From Dipteronia dyeriana (taxonomy: Eukaryota > Streptophyta > Magnoliopsida > Sapindales > Sapindaceae): DNA of 64,000 nucleotides. Under the pieces are notes generated by a model. The model was given only the letters and a program-made list of their open reading frames with translations, was not told the DNA's origin and searched no databases. The stretch lies in assembly GCA_032871835.1 (NCBI GenBank), contig CM065301.1, positions 76,230,069 through 76,294,068 of the forward strand. The letters are read 5' to 3'. Of this stretch, positions 1-12,370 are shown piece by piece. Numbering within the stretch: the stretch's first letter is position 1; each line of letters begins with the position of its first letter. Made by a program: the position numbers and the translations under genes.

Positions 1-1036
1 GCAATACTGCCAATAATCATGGACAAAGCAAGCTATGTATGCCACCGGTGTGTAAAAGCCTGTAACACAGGTACATAAAAAAACAAAAATAAAAACAAAA
101 CAAAGGGTAGAGTCGTAAAAGGAGAGACAAATCATCAGAATAGTTTGGGTTTACATTGTGAATTGATGAGACTTTTCGAATGGTTGATTATCTTCCTACC
201 GATGCTATAACCCGAAAATGATTTCAATTGGTACGTAATTGAAATTAGTATTTAGAAGAGAAGTTAGGATATGAAAAAAAAAAATATATAAAATAGGTGA
301 AAATCAAACAAATTTTAGAAAATAAGTTGATAAAATTTATCTTTAAAAAGAAAATAGGAAATAATTTGTAGTGTGGATGTACTTACAAATTATTTAATCA
401 TTTTAATTAATATAATATTAAAAATTTAAAAATATATTAATTTAAAATATAAATATTATTTTTAAAAAATATAAATATCATCGATCAAAAATAAATAAAT
501 AAAGAGTTTATTGATCTTTATCTCCCTACAAGAAGACAACCTGTGACAAATCCTCTCACACCACTTTTAAATCTCATCTCCAAAACTTAATAAATAAATA
601 AATAAACAAAAATATCGGTCAAGTGCCAGGTCTCACATGCCTTCTAGTTGATGAATTTGGAATTCTCTACAAAATTTTGCGCACGATTATGAAAATCGTC
701 AAAAATAACAGTATAAATTATACAATTTTTTAAAACTATATATAATATTTTAACGGTTAATAATCATATTATAAAATTTCTTTTCAATTCATAGTCATAA
801 ATTACTAAAATACACATATAACAATTTTCTATTTTTATAAAAAAATACTTGAAATATTGAAAAACAATCGTGAAATCTAAGAAAAAACATTGACGTATGT
901 TTCCGTAATTTTCCCTTCATCTTTTTTTTTTTCTTTTCATCTTATTTTTTTACTTCTTTTTTCCTACAGAACACAGAGTCTCCTAAACAATGCATTGCCA
1001 GGGTAGCGCACGATACGCAATTATGCAGTACAATTG

Positions 1037-1041
<5 letters not shown>

Positions 1042-1079
<38 letters not shown>
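1042..1079. repeat. TA dinucleotide microsatellite
   Basis: An uninterrupted TA tract of about 19 units. Nothing suggests a function; it is a likely length-variable marker. Confidence 0.95.
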
Positions 1080-1081
<2 letters not shown>

Positions 1082-1680
1082 GTGAAGCAAGGTAGACACA
1101 TGGCCGACTCTGAGATTTGGTATGCGAAGAAGTATAAAAAAATAAGGACCCTCGATATTTAATGTATGTTTGTTATTATTTTTTTTAATAAATATTTATA
1201 AATATCAATATAATAAGAGTGGTTTTTTTTTTTTATATATATATAAAAGATAATTATTATTGGGATTAGAATTCAAGTATTCAACACTCTAATAATTGAG
1301 TTTTATAATTCATGGACCTCTTAAAATTAAATATGTTTGGTGAGTCTATTTTGAACTCATTTTATAGACTTATTAATTTATATAAAAGTTATACGTAAAA
1401 TCATTTTTTTTAAGCTTTGGTAATCTTTATAGATCAGGTAATCTTAAATGGTCGTCTCACTGGACTCTCCCTAAGACCGGGTCTAGATAAACATTACAAT
1501 AATAATATATATAAAATGTGAAGAAAGATACTCATTACAAATTTACAATAATTTCGCATAAGAAATAATTTACGGCACTAACATCAGTCCATCAGGCAAT
1601 AAAAAATACATATATATTTGAGCTTTTACTTGATTTTTTTTTTTTTTACGTACGGTTAAAAAGTCAAACGGATGGTAATT

Positions 1681-1810
1681 CTAAACAGACCCCTGATAAA
1701 ATTTGGACTGTATAAACACTCGTGTATCAGATGACTTAATATAGATATAAAATATTACCAAACGCCGGATACTAAAATATAAGCATTATAGAATGTTTAA
1801 ATAGTACATG
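1681..1810 (+). repeat. Flank of the purine permease tandem duplication, copy 1
   Basis: This segment aligns with 12246-12370. Both read through a GACCC-TGATA-AATTTGGAC-GTATAAACAC core, then a gap-containing match past AAATATTACC / AAATGTTACC. It shows that the duplicated unit includes DNA well upstream of the main PUP exon, so the two copies arose by genomic duplication, not retroposition. Confidence 0.7.
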
Positions 1811-2162
1811 ATTTCATAGATTCAGATAAAAAATAAATTAGTGTATCAGGTGCTCTATGCCTAACAAACATTATCTAACCTGCATAATTTGTATTAATTA
1901 TGAGCTGTGAACTCATGTGTCTCGGGCTTTGTAACATGTGCATTAAATTAGAAAAGGTTTCACGTTGCTCAATTTGATGTCAACTCAAAGATAGATGTAT
2001 CCATCAATCCTCTCCTTATCTTTGTTTTTCTTTGATATTTTATAAATATAATTAAAACATATGACTGTATGAAAGAAAAATAAAGTGATCAAATCATTAT
2101 AGATGTCATTAGATTATAAAAAATTAAAAAAAAACAAGATAGAGAGATATATATATATATAA

Positions 2163-3108
2163 ATGGCTTGAGGTTTGATATAATTTTGGGAACTTGTTCA
2201 CTCTCGAGATGCGAGAAGCTCAGGAAATCCACATTTGATTAGGCAAATCATTTTTTTTTTCTCTTATGATGATTTGATTTGCTAACAGATTTTATAGTTT
2301 TTCTTATGTGAAAGGAGGGAATTGAAGAGCAAATGGATGGTAACACTATTGCAGTTTGTAGGCTTCCCAATTCTCCTTCTCTACTACTGCATATCCAAAA
2401 ATCCCACCACAAACGATCACCAAGTAGAACCGAGGTCTTGGTTGATTGTTGCAGGAGTTTACGTTTACCTTGGCCTAATCACAGCAGCATTAGGATTTCT
2501 GATTTTAGTTGGGGTACTGCAATACCTTCCTATATCTACTGTGACTCTCATTGCTGCTTCGCAATTGGCCTTCAATGCTTTCTTCTCTTTTCTCATTAAC
2601 TCGCAGAAGTTCACTCCATTGATCATCAACTGTCTAGTCCTTCTCACAATCTCCTCCGTTCTTCATGTGTTTAATAACGACTCTGCCAACCCCACCGGAG
2701 TAGTCTCCAAAGTAAAGTATGTCATTGGTTTCATTTGCACTGTTGGCGCCGGAGCTGCAGTTGGTGGATTGGTGCTTGCTTTAACGCAGCTAGCGTTTCG
2801 CAAAGTTCTAAAGAGAGGTACGTTTAAAGAGAACATGGATTTTATAATCTATCAGGCAATAGTTGCTACCAGTGCAACCCTGGTGGGACTTTTTGCAAGC
2901 GGAGAATGGAAAGGTTTATAGAAAGAGATGGAAGAATATGAACTAGGGAAGGTGTCCTATATCATGACTATAGCTTGGGCTGCTATAGCTTCGCAGATTT
3001 TTTCAATTGGCGCGATTGGATTGATATTTGAGGTGTCTTCACTTTTCTGCAATGCCATTAATATTTTGAGCCTCCCTGTTGTTCCTGTTCTTTCTGTGAT
3101 AGTTTTTC
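2163..3108 (+). pseudogene. Purine permease (PUP) pseudogene, copy 1, main exon
   Basis: This is a remnant of a plant purine permease, a multi-pass plasma-membrane carrier of the drug/metabolite transporter superfamily that moves purine bases and, in some members, cytokinins. The readable part runs from GFPILLLYY through QYLPISTVTLI, KVLKRGTF and WAAIASQIFSIG to SLPVVPVLSVIVF, with several hydrophobic helices. Compared with copy 2 (13627-14643), the start of the exon is mostly lost and only short matches remain near 2163-2190 and 2300. About 5 extra bases near 2320 shift the frame before KSKWM, and an in-frame TAG lies at 2919-2921. Coding similarity stops at about 3108, where copia DNA begins. 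The 3' flank reappears at 8787 after the element. The family assignment is firm; the substrate is unknown. Confidence 0.85.
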
Positions 3109-3132
3109 CGAACCTTCGGATGCACTATTCGT

Positions 3133-3819
3133 GTGTTGACACGAATGCCGTTCCCATTGGACGGTGAGAGTCCAGTTGACCTTTTGTCACTTCCCTAAGT
3201 CAACGTTTTTGTTTTGTGAAGATAAGGAAAACTTTAATTGTTTAGATTCTGATTTCTTACTTGATCATTAAGAATACATAATCAGTTTTAATTAGAAGTA
3301 AATATCTTTGGAGAATATTGTTTAATTAAATTATTTCCTTATTAAATCAAAAACGAATTAACCAAAATAATACCGAATTAATCCCCAAACCCTAGTGCTT
3401 CGGTTTGACTATTTAAAAGCCATAGTATTCCGTTCATAATTTTGATTTTCCATAGAAAAATATACAGTCCATTTATAAAGCAGCCGAATTCTTTCTCTTC
3501 ACTGATTTTCTTGGTAAGTTTAAACTCAGTTGGAGTTCCCTAGTAGTGGATAGTGCTTAGGCCTACCACTGTTGAACCGTTGTATCTTGGGAGACAATCG
3601 CTCAACACATACGGTGTTGCCCGATGAAATTATCTTAAGAACACCGTGTGAAACACGGGCCTCGGTTCTAACACTGTTCATAACGTGAATTTCTTGTGTT
3701 TTTGCTTTCTCGTCTCTAGATAACAACAGGTTTGTTTTGGAATTACGATTTACAATCTTAAGACAATTTCGGTTATTAAATCTTTTACAGGAAAAAAAAC
3801 GTTTTTCAGTTTCAAGCTT
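3133..3819 (+). repeat. Left LTR of the copia element at 3110
   Basis: It matches 8166-8786 over almost its whole length, for example GGTGAGAGTCCAGTTGACC at about 3163 and the shared GGATAGTGCTTAGGCC stretch near 3548 and 8580. Many single-base differences make this an old insertion. It ends just before the primer-binding site at 3822. Its first base is not certain because similarity starts within GACACGAATGC. Confidence 0.8.
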
Positions 3820-4204
3820 TCTGGTATCAGGGTTCTGGTTCAGATCGTAACAAACAATTTTAACTATGGTAATCGGGTTCTTTTAGAACACTGATTACAA
3901 TTTCGTATCTGAGAAAATCGGGTTCTTTGGAACACTGATTTCAATTTTATACATACGTAATCTGTGGAAATCAGGTTTCTCTCAAAAAATGTATTTTAAT
4001 TGATCGTCTGATTTATAACTCTAGAAAATCGGGTCTACTATTAGACACTGATTTCGAAATCAATTGTGATTTCAACTAGGTAATCGGGTCTGTAAAATCA
4101 GACACTGATTGTGATTTCTATCGTGAAATCTGATTTGATATCAAATGATATCTGTGCTATTATTTATGTGATACTTAAACGATTTTGTTTTTGTTTAAGA
4201 TATT

Positions 4205-7200
4205 ATGGTAAACAAATCGAATGTGAACTCTAATGTTCCACTAGAGACTCCGGAAGTTAATCCAAGTATGGGATTAGATACCTCGGTTGTGAAATCAGTG
4301 CTTATGGGCCAAGTACCAGTACTATTACCTAATGTGTCCACAACAACTCCGGCCAACAACTCCAGCCAACAACTCCGGCCAACAACTCTTTCATGAGAAA
4401 CATGCCTGATCCAGTGATGAGCCAGTATATGAGTCAAGGGAATGTTCCCGTGGAAAATCCCTACATGAATTCGGTACCTTTACCGATGAATCATGTTTTA
4501 TCTGACCACACTAAACCTTGGCAGGTTCTTGACTGAAGATGCTCCTAAACCTAATAATGTTGAATAGCGAGGTGTTAAGGTATGAAATGCTATTGATGCA
4601 TGAAATCACTTGGATTTCTTGTGCCGTAATTACATACTGAACGGGCTGTCAGATTCGCTATATATCATCTATTCTTTAAAGAAAACAACCAAAGAACTGT
4701 GGGAATCATTAGACTGAAAATATAAAATTGAGGACGCTGGTTCCTAGAAGTTTATTGTGGGTCGGTTTCTTGATTACAAGATGGGGGATTCCAAGACAGT
4801 TATGAGTCAAGTCCTAGAGCTACAGGTGATTCTGCATGAGATACATGACGAAGGGATGACCCTGAGTGAAACTTTCCAGGTGGTTGCAATCATTGAGAAG
4901 CTTCCTCCTTTATAGAAAGAGTTCAAAAACTATCTCAAACACAAGCGAAAGGAGATGAAGATCGAGGATCTGATTCTCAAGCTTCGTATTCAGGAAGATC
5001 ACATGAAGTATGACAAGAAAGATGTCAATGCGCCTGAAGCGAAGATCAATGTGGTTGAACATGGGCAAAGTTCTAAACTGTAGAAGAACAAGCCTGAGAA
5101 AAGATCCAAATAAGGTCCTAAGGGAGGAGTCTCTAAGAAGCCAAAATTCCAAGGGAAGTGATTCAACTGTGACAAGCTGGGTCACAAATCTTCTGAGTGC
5201 AAGTTGCCAAAGAAGAAGAAGAACCATGAGGCAAACGTGGTTGCTGGGATCTCAAAAGATGTATCCGAGATCAATCTCTCTACAATTGTGATAGAAGCAA
5301 ACCTTGTTGGGTCAAACCCAAATGAGTGGTGGTTGGATACTGCGGCCACTCGTCATATATGCTCTGACAGAGAGATGTTCAATACATTTGAAGAAATGAA
5401 GAATGAATAAAAGTTGTACATGGGCAACTCAGTCACATCTGACGTGAAAGGACGTGGTCAAGTCATTCTCAAGATGACATCTGGTATATCCCTGAGCTTG
5501 AACAATGTGCTCTATGTACCTAATATCCGTAAGAACTTGGTGTCCAGTTCGTTGCTCAATCAGCATGGGTTCAAGATGGTGATTGAATCAGACAAAGTGG
5601 TTTTAACCAAGTAGGGAACTTATGTGGATAAGGGATATGTAACTGAAGGGCTTTTTAAGCTTAATGTATATGTTGTCAAAAGAACAATCAATAAAGATAA
5701 TTCTTCAGTTTTTTTTTCTTGAGTCTTCTAATTTATGGCATGGTAGACTAGGACAAGTTAATTATTATACTTTGAATCATATTCCTGCATTCAATATTGA
5801 TCCTAAACATAAGTGTAAAGTTTACGTTGAAGCAAACCATTTCAAACTATTGAAAGAAAATCTGAACCTCTTGATTTAATTCACACAGATATATGTGATT
5901 TAAAATTTGTTTAAACAAGAGGTGACAACAAATATTTCATCATATTTATAGATGATAACACCAAATACTGCTATGTATATTTGTTGAAAAATAAGGATGA
6001 AGCTATAGAGAAGTTTAGTCTATATAAAACTGAAGTTGAGATTCAACTCAACAAGAAAATCAAGGTACTGAGAAGTGACCGAGGTGGTGAATATGTAGCA
6101 CCGTTTGGTGAATTCTGTGCACAACACGGAATCATACATCAAACCACTGCACCATATTCGCCTCAGCAAAACGTAAAAATCATACCTTGAAGAAGATGAT
6201 GAATGCAATACTGATAAGTTATGGAGTGCCTTAAAACATGTGGGGTGACGCTATATTGTCTAGACATTACCTTTTAAACACGGTACCCCGAAAGAAAGAA
6301 GACAAGACCCCATATGAACTATTGAAAATTAGAAAGCCTTCCTATAAATTCTTACGAATGTGAGGGTGTCTTGCCAAAGTAGCTGTACCTATACCTAAGA
6401 AGGTGAAAATATGTCCAAAAACTGTTGACTGCATTTTCATTGGATATGCACAAAACAGTAGTGCTCATCGATTATTGGTTTATAAATCTGACATATCAGA
6501 TATACATAAAAATATGATAATGAAATCTAGAAATGTAATGTTCTTTGAACATGTATTTCTATGTAAATCCAATGATGAAGCAAGTTCGTCAAAACGAACA
6601 CATGCAGATAGCTGTGAGGACCAAGAACAAGGAAATGAATTAGTGGGTGGACCTAGACGTAGCAAAAGAGCAAGGACGGAAGTGTCTTTTGGTCCAGATT
6701 TTATGACCTGTTTGCTAGAAGATGAACCTCGCACTTTTAAAGAAGCGATAAGCTCTTCAGAATGACTCTCGTGGAAAGAGGCAATTACGAGCGAAATTGA
6801 TTCCATCCTTCAAAATCATACTTGGGAATTAGTGGATCTTCCTCCGGGATGTAAACCGCTAGGATCCAAATGGATTTTTAAAAGAAAAATGAAAGCAGAT
6901 TGATCAATTGATAAGTATAAGGTCATTCTTGTAATTAAATGTTACAATCAACGAGAAGGCCTAGACTACTTTGATACATATTATTCTGTGATGAGAATAA
7001 CCTCCATTAGAATGATACTTGCAATAGCAGCTTTGTGAAATCTTGAAGTACATCAAATAGATGTGAAAACGGCTTTCTTAAATGGAGATTTAGATGAAGA
7101 AATTTACATGGAACAACCTAAGGGTTTTTCTGCTCCAGGACAAGAAAAGAAAGTCTGTAAATTGGTGAAGTCTTTATATGTTTTAAAGCAAGCACCAAAA

Positions 7201-8109
7201 CAATGACATGAGAAATTTGACAATGCTATGATGTCAAATGGATTTAAGATCAACGAATGTGACAAATGTATTTATGTCAAGGACAAAAAAAATGGCTATG
7301 TCATTGTGTGCCTTTACGTTAATGACATGCTCATTGTTGGTAGTGATGATAAAATGGTCAAATCAACCAAGGATATTTTGAAATCAAGATTTGATATGAA
7401 AGATATGTGACCGTCTGATGTAATGCTGGGAATAAAAATCTCAAAGACATTTAACGGACTCATACTAAGTCAATCACACTATATTGACATGATTCTTGAG
7501 AAATTCAACAAAAATGATTTTGGAATTTTCAGAACACTAGTAGATACAAATCTACATATATCCAAGAATAAGGGTGATAACATCTCTCAGCTAGAATATT
7601 CTCGAGTGATAGGAAGTCTGATGTACTTAACAAGTTATACAAGACCAGACATAGCGAATGCAGTCAACAAATTAAGCAGATACACGAGTAATTTAGGAAC
7701 CGATCACTAGAAAGGAATAGTAAGAGTACTGAAGTAATTACGATTCACTCGTAATTATGGACTGTATTATACCAGATATCCAGCTGTCTTAGAAGGATAC
7801 ACTGATGCTAACTGGATATCTGATATAAAGGATTCAAAATCCACTACTGGGTATGTGTTCACACTAGGTGGTGCAATAGTATCTTGGAAATCCTACAAAC
7901 AAACATGTATAGCCAGATCCACTATGAAATCTGAGTTTATAGCATTAGATAAATGTGGCGAGGAGGCTGAATGGCTACACCAATTCTTAGAAAATATTCC
8001 AAGATGGCCAAAGCCTGTGCCAATGATTTGCATTCACTGTGATAGTCAATCAACAATAGGAAGAGTTCAGAGCAACATATATAATGGGAAGTCTAGACAT
8101 ATACGTTGA
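4205..8109 (+). pseudogene. Copia gag-pol remnant (element at 3110)
   Basis: Domains in order are: gag from 4205; a zinc knuckle at about 5164-5203 whose first cysteine position is now TGA; a protease with WWLDTAATRH near 5326; a pre-integrase LWHGRLG box near 5736; an integrase core with RSDRGGEY near 6076; reverse transcriptase from about 6820 with VHQIDVKTAFLNGD near 7050 and YVND in place of YVDD near 7318; and RNase H ending at 8109. The frame is cut by many stops, several at codons expected to be Arg, Gln or Trp, so C-to-T decay of a methylated element is likely. It cannot encode a working polyprotein. Confidence 0.88.
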
Positions 8110-8165
8110 AGACATAATACCATTAGACAACTAATCTCAACTGGGGTTATCACTCTCACGGTCCA

Positions 8166-8786
8166 ATCAGACACGAATGCAGCTCCTATTAGACCGTGAG
8201 AGTCCAGTTAACCTTTTGTCACTTCCCTAAGTCAACGTTTTTGTTTTGTGAAGAATAAGGAAAGTTTTAATTGTTTGGATTCTGATTTCTTATTTGATCA
8301 CTAAGAATACAGAATCGGTTTTAATTAGAAGTAAATATCTTTGGAGAATATTATCTAATTAAATTATTTCCTTATTAAATCAAAAACGAATTAAACAAAA
8401 TAATCCCGAATTAATCCCTAATCCCTAGTGCTTCGGTTTGGCTATTCAAAAACCACAGTATTCCGTTCATAATTTTGATTTTCCACAGAAAAATATACAG
8501 TCCATTTATAGAGCAGCCGAATTCTTTCTCTTCTCTGGTTTTCTTGGTAAGTTTAAACTCGGTTTGAGTTCGTTGGTAGTGGATAGTGCTTAGGCCTACC
8601 ACTGTTTAACCGTTGTATCCTGGGAGACAATCGCTTAACACATACAGTGTTGCTCGGCGAAATTGTCTTAAGGACACCGTATGAAACACGGGCCTCGATT
8701 CTAATACTGTTTCTAACGTGAATTTCTTGTGTTTTTGTTTTCTCGTCTCCAGATAACAACAGATTTGTTTTGGAATTACGATTTAC
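8166..8786 (+). repeat. Right LTR of the copia element at 3110, 3'-truncated
   Basis: It matches the left LTR from GACACGAATGC to the shared TTGGAATTACGATTTACA, then passes directly into PUP 3' flank (TTTCATCCCATAAATTC). The missing terminal bases fit a deletion shared with the host exon. A perfect 11-base inverted repeat (CTCTCACGGTC / GACCGTGAGAG) spans the left LTR edge, at about 8153-8201. Confidence 0.8.
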
Positions 8787-8965
8787 ACTTTCATCCCATA
8801 AATTCATTTGCAGCTGCTTGTAACAAGTTTGCAAGTTTACCTAGCAAAATTAAATGGCCAAATTAGGCCATTTGCATGATAAGTGCTGCCTGAGGCTGAT
8901 GATTGTGAAGTTGCTTATCCTATTGTCAAGAAAGATATAGACATGAAAATTGTAGAGACATCAAA
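8787..8965 (+). pseudogene. 3' flank of PUP copy 1, separated by the copia insertion
   Basis: This stretch aligns with 14730-14900 downstream of PUP copy 2. Both share CATCCCATAAATTC, then AACA-GTTTACAAGTTTACC, GCAAAATTAAATGG, and GATATA-ACATGAAAATTG. It is the displaced 3' untranslated region and flank of copy 1. Weaker similarity continues to the CCATTATTGTCGATAAACAAAATTA stretch near 9111 (14926 in copy 2), so the duplication unit ends beyond that. Confidence 0.8.
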
Positions 8966-9700
8966 TTTAATCATGTTTGGGGGACCAATTAGTAAAAGTT
9001 TCATTTTATATTATGTGAATATAAAATTTTTAAACATAATATGAGGATTAAAATGAATTTTTCAAAAGACTGGAGAGGTAATCCAGACCGATTCATAGCT
9101 TCACCGCCTGCCATTATTGTCGATAAACAAAATTACGTGTTAAATTAGTTTTTCGTTTTCAAAAATAGAATTAATTTTTTCTTCGTTCTTCATCAATTAC
9201 CTCATATTATAAAAATAAAAAAGTGGTGAAACTCTATCAATGGAGATGGACATTGACGGACCTTAATGGGATCCAACCCGGACTATAACCAGACTAGTTC
9301 TTTGCAATTATTTTTTTATTAATAATTTATTATTATTTTAATTGAAATCACCGTACCCATCACCTTATATGCGCCCAAGAAAGAGGTCTCCATCGGCAAT
9401 TGAGACCCCAAGTTCCGAAGGTTTGTGTCTCCATCATTTCAATAGGTCTCCGTCAACGAGATCTTCACGTTTGTTTGTTTGTTTGTTTGTTTTTTTTTTT
9501 TTAATTTGAATCTTTCTATTTAATTTTTAATTCAATTTTTAAATATGTAAGTGTCAGAATTGATGTTACCAGTTGCAAATTTACGTCTCTGTCTCAACAA
9601 TTCTCTTGCACATGTTGCATCATTTGATTTCAATAGAACGTGATCTCTTTTGTTGTCATGTGGCTTGACATTTTGAATCCTCTTCTCGATCACTTTCGAC
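8966..9700. other. Intergenic, upstream of PUP copy 2
   Basis: No coding match was found. The segment holds a TTTG tract near 9471-9491 and should contain the promoter and 5' leader of PUP copy 2 if the exon at 9701 is right. I see no convincing TATA box close to the proposed start. Confidence 0.45.
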
Positions 9701-9740
9701 ATGAGAGACGCTCATCAAGAAGTGCAACCGCTGGTCATCC
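9701..9740 (+). pseudogene. Putative exon 1 of PUP copy 2
   Basis: An ATG at 9701 opens 13 codons (MRDAHQEVQPLVI) plus one base, followed by a GTGAGT donor at 9741. The phase fits the acceptor TTCTTAG at 13621-13626: the joined codon would be CCA, followed by VEETKEAK. A short, hydrophilic, acidic N-terminal exon before the first membrane helix is what plant PUP genes usually have. Only phase, splice signals and family pattern support it, and the intron would be 3.9 kb. The gene it belongs to is broken downstream. Confidence 0.6.
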
Positions 9741-10736
9741 GTGAGTAATAATTAAGCTCAAATTTCTTATACTTATAAATTGCTTTTTAACTTGTTGAAT
9801 GGATAAACATTCATGGTTTCTTTTTTCTCTGTCGTTTTTTTCACCATAAATATGATTTCAATTAGTTGTATAAAGATTTAAGATTCCAGGGCAGTTGTTC
9901 AATGGCTTTCTCTTTTGTTTTTCGAATTACAATGGAAACCACTTCATAGTTAATTCTGCTCAAGTATTTGAGGGTCTTTGGGATAAATTTGGGTGAAGAA
10001 AGAGAGTATGATTTGGGCGAATAATTACCTTTTAGTTGAAGAAATTAGGTGACGGAGATTGTAGAATGTTTGAAGAAATTTATAATTAACATGACAATTT
10101 TTAAGTATAGGGCAAATTGCACAAACGTCTCCCAATTTTAGGTCTAATTGCACGCACAGGCAACTTTTGTCCAAAATATCGCACATATTCCCTGACCACT
10201 AACGGTTATTCTTTAACTCTCTTGGTTATATAAAAGGTCCACATAAAATGTTAAAAAAAAATTCGTGAAAAAAAGTATATATAAAAAAGTATGTTTAGAT
10301 GTTTTTCTCAATTAGTGTTAGATGTTTTTCACAATCAGTGGAAGAGTAACGACGAACATCCCAACTTGAATATCAACCAGTGAGGTGTCAATTTCATTCA
10401 TATGACATATATCAATTGACATACATTATCATTAATATGTATCCATTTATCAATTACCGTTTCAACAGTTTAAATTTAAGTTGAGATATGAGTTGTGATG
10501 TCTAACATTACTCTTACTCTAAAAGACTATTTTCCAATTATATTATGTTTTAAGCTAAAATTAATGAGACTCGACTGAAAACATTGCTAGAACCTGGATC
10601 TGGCTCCATGAGTGCTATTTACCATGGAACCACATTGGGTTGGGTGGTAGTTTATTTCTTATAATTATTGAAAAAAATTAAGAAGAAAAATATAGCGGTA
10701 AAATTAAATAATCAGTCTCAATAAACATATGTACTT

Positions 10737-10759
10737 GAGAGAGAGAGAGAGAGAGAGAG
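10737..10759. repeat. GA dinucleotide microsatellite
   Basis: About 11 GA units within the proposed PUP intron. Confidence 0.9.
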
Positions 10760-11194
10760 TTTTGCATTAATTAACAAAATGGATCTCTTGAATTCATACC
10801 ATCTTATACCTCGAGAAAATTTTGTGTAGGACGGGTTCACCGAATTATAGTATTTATGTTAAAAACATAAAAATATATTTTAAAATTTTAACATACTACA
10901 GTTCTATTGGATGGTCCCATAATGTGGTGGTGTCTGGTGAGTTCGTCTCTTATAAGATTTTCTTATTATACTTCACTCGTTAGTGATACAGGATGTGATA
11001 ATTTTACCCAATTCATGAGAACTCAAACACAATCATAAATCCACATTCGGCAGCGAGCCCACTCTGATACTATTAGTCACAGTCTAGGTCCAACAAGTAC
11101 ACATTTTTCGCTTTCGGATTCATCCACAAATTGTTCACGTTAATAAATTTGTTTTAGATCATCGACTTCACACAAGAAAATAAATAGTCACTGT

Positions 11195-11417
11195 TACCCC
11201 TTGAATTGTTTACAAATTGCTAATTTACTCCCTGAATTCTTAAAAATGTCACTAAACCTCTTGAACTTTTTGAAATTGGAAACAAGTGATACAAGGGGAG
11301 ACGAACGCCTAAGACAAATTGTACTTACGTATCCTGAGTATATGTAAAATTGCATTAAAATTTGAAAAATATAATAATAAACCACACACCGGTACACCCT
11401 TTGAACAGTTGACTAAT

Positions 11418-11466
<49 letters not shown>

Positions 11467-11766
11467 TGAATAATAATAATTATAATAAATAATAAATAAT
11501 TATAATTATAATGGGTGGTGGAGATCCATTCTGTAATTTGAAAATCTAATTTTAATTTTTTGTTTTGTTTTTATTTTTATTTTTCCAGATCTCTTCGAAT
11601 CTGAAAATTTCCATTTTTGAAGAAATTGGTTATTAATATATGTCATGAACCTCCACTATATGTATTACATAAACTACAACCCCAAAACACATGTACTGAC
11701 TAATTGGATGTAATTGGAGTAGTTTTGACTAAATAACTATGACTTTCAAATATTTATTATTATTTC

Positions 11767-11800
<34 letters not shown>

Positions 11801-12065
11801 TATTTATATTTATTATTAATATTATATTTATTTTTATTTATTTTGGATATTAGTCAACTGATCAAAAGGTTTATGGTATTATTATTACATTTTTCCAGTT
11901 ATAATGAAATTGTGTATATAATCAGAATATGTAAGTACAATTTACTCTAGATGTCCGTCTCTCCTTCTATCAATTGTTGTCAATTTCAAAAAGTTTAGGA
12001 GGTTTAACTACCATTCTAAGAATTCAATAAGTATATTAGAAATCCCTGAACAATTCAGGGACAAC
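11195..12065. mobile_element. Fold-back or long-TIR element
   Basis: Left arm 11195-11420 and right arm about 11835-12065 are reverse complements over about 225 bases with scattered mismatches. For example, CTTTTTGAAATTG and AATTGTACTTAC in the left arm pair with CAATTTCAAAAAG and GTAAGTACAATT in the right arm. The inner ends are an AAT tract (11415-11466) and its mirror, a TTA tract (about 11758-11800), so the inverted symmetry runs further in. No transposase is seen. It is a non-autonomous DNA element of the fold-back or Mutator-like type; I could not read a target duplication. Confidence 0.75.
11415..11466. repeat. AAT trinucleotide microsatellite
   Basis: About 17 AAT units at the inner end of the left fold-back arm, mirrored by a TTA tract at about 11758-11800. 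Confidence 0.9.
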
Positions 12066-12245
12066 CATACCATTTACTCTTTTTATATTTGCACATCTTT
12101 TTATTGATGAATAAACAAATAAAGTTCCACTCATATTTCTTATATGACAAAACAAAAACTTTTGTAACACACTATCCGAATAGCAATGGAAAATCCCAAA
12201 ACTTATAAATGATCTTTTTCTGTCATTAAAAGCCAAAAGCAAAAT

Positions 12246-12370
12246 GATTATAAACGGACCCTTGATACAATTTGGACCGTATAAACACTTGTATACCAAA
12301 TGACTTAATTTGAGTATAAAATGTTACCAGACGTATAATATTAATACTAATAGTATTATAAGATGTTTAA
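12246..12370 (+). repeat. Flank of the PUP tandem duplication, copy 2
   Basis: Partner of 1681-1810. It lies within the proposed intron of PUP copy 2 and dates from before the duplication. Confidence 0.7.

Larger units (their letters stand above)
1..2160. other. Gene-free AT-rich flank
   Basis: I see no coding exon here. The stretch is AT-rich with long A and T runs and a TA dinucleotide tract at 1042-1079. From about 1681 it resembles 12246-12370, which lies in the intron of the second purine permease copy, so the right part is probably the equivalent intron of the first copy. Its exon 1 is not visible and may lie upstream of the window. Confidence 0.6.
3110..8786 (+). mobile_element. Decayed Ty1/copia retrotransposon inside PUP copy 1
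   Basis: The element has two similar LTRs (about 3133-3819 and about 8166-8786) around gag, protease, integrase, reverse transcriptase and RNase H in copia order. A primer-binding site of the initiator-Met type (TGGTATCAG) begins at 3822. It sits in the last coding part of PUP copy 1. The right LTR stops about 60 bases short of the left one, and about 176 bases of PUP sequence present in copy 2 (about 14554-14729) are missing at the right junction. One deletion across the 3' LTR end and the host gene explains both. No target duplication can be read for that reason. The exact left end is uncertain by about 25 bases. Confidence 0.9.

Noticed and set aside
11415..11830. Possible CRISPR-like or regulatory tandem array
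   Set aside because: Simple AAT/TTA microsatellites within a fold-back element in a plant genome.
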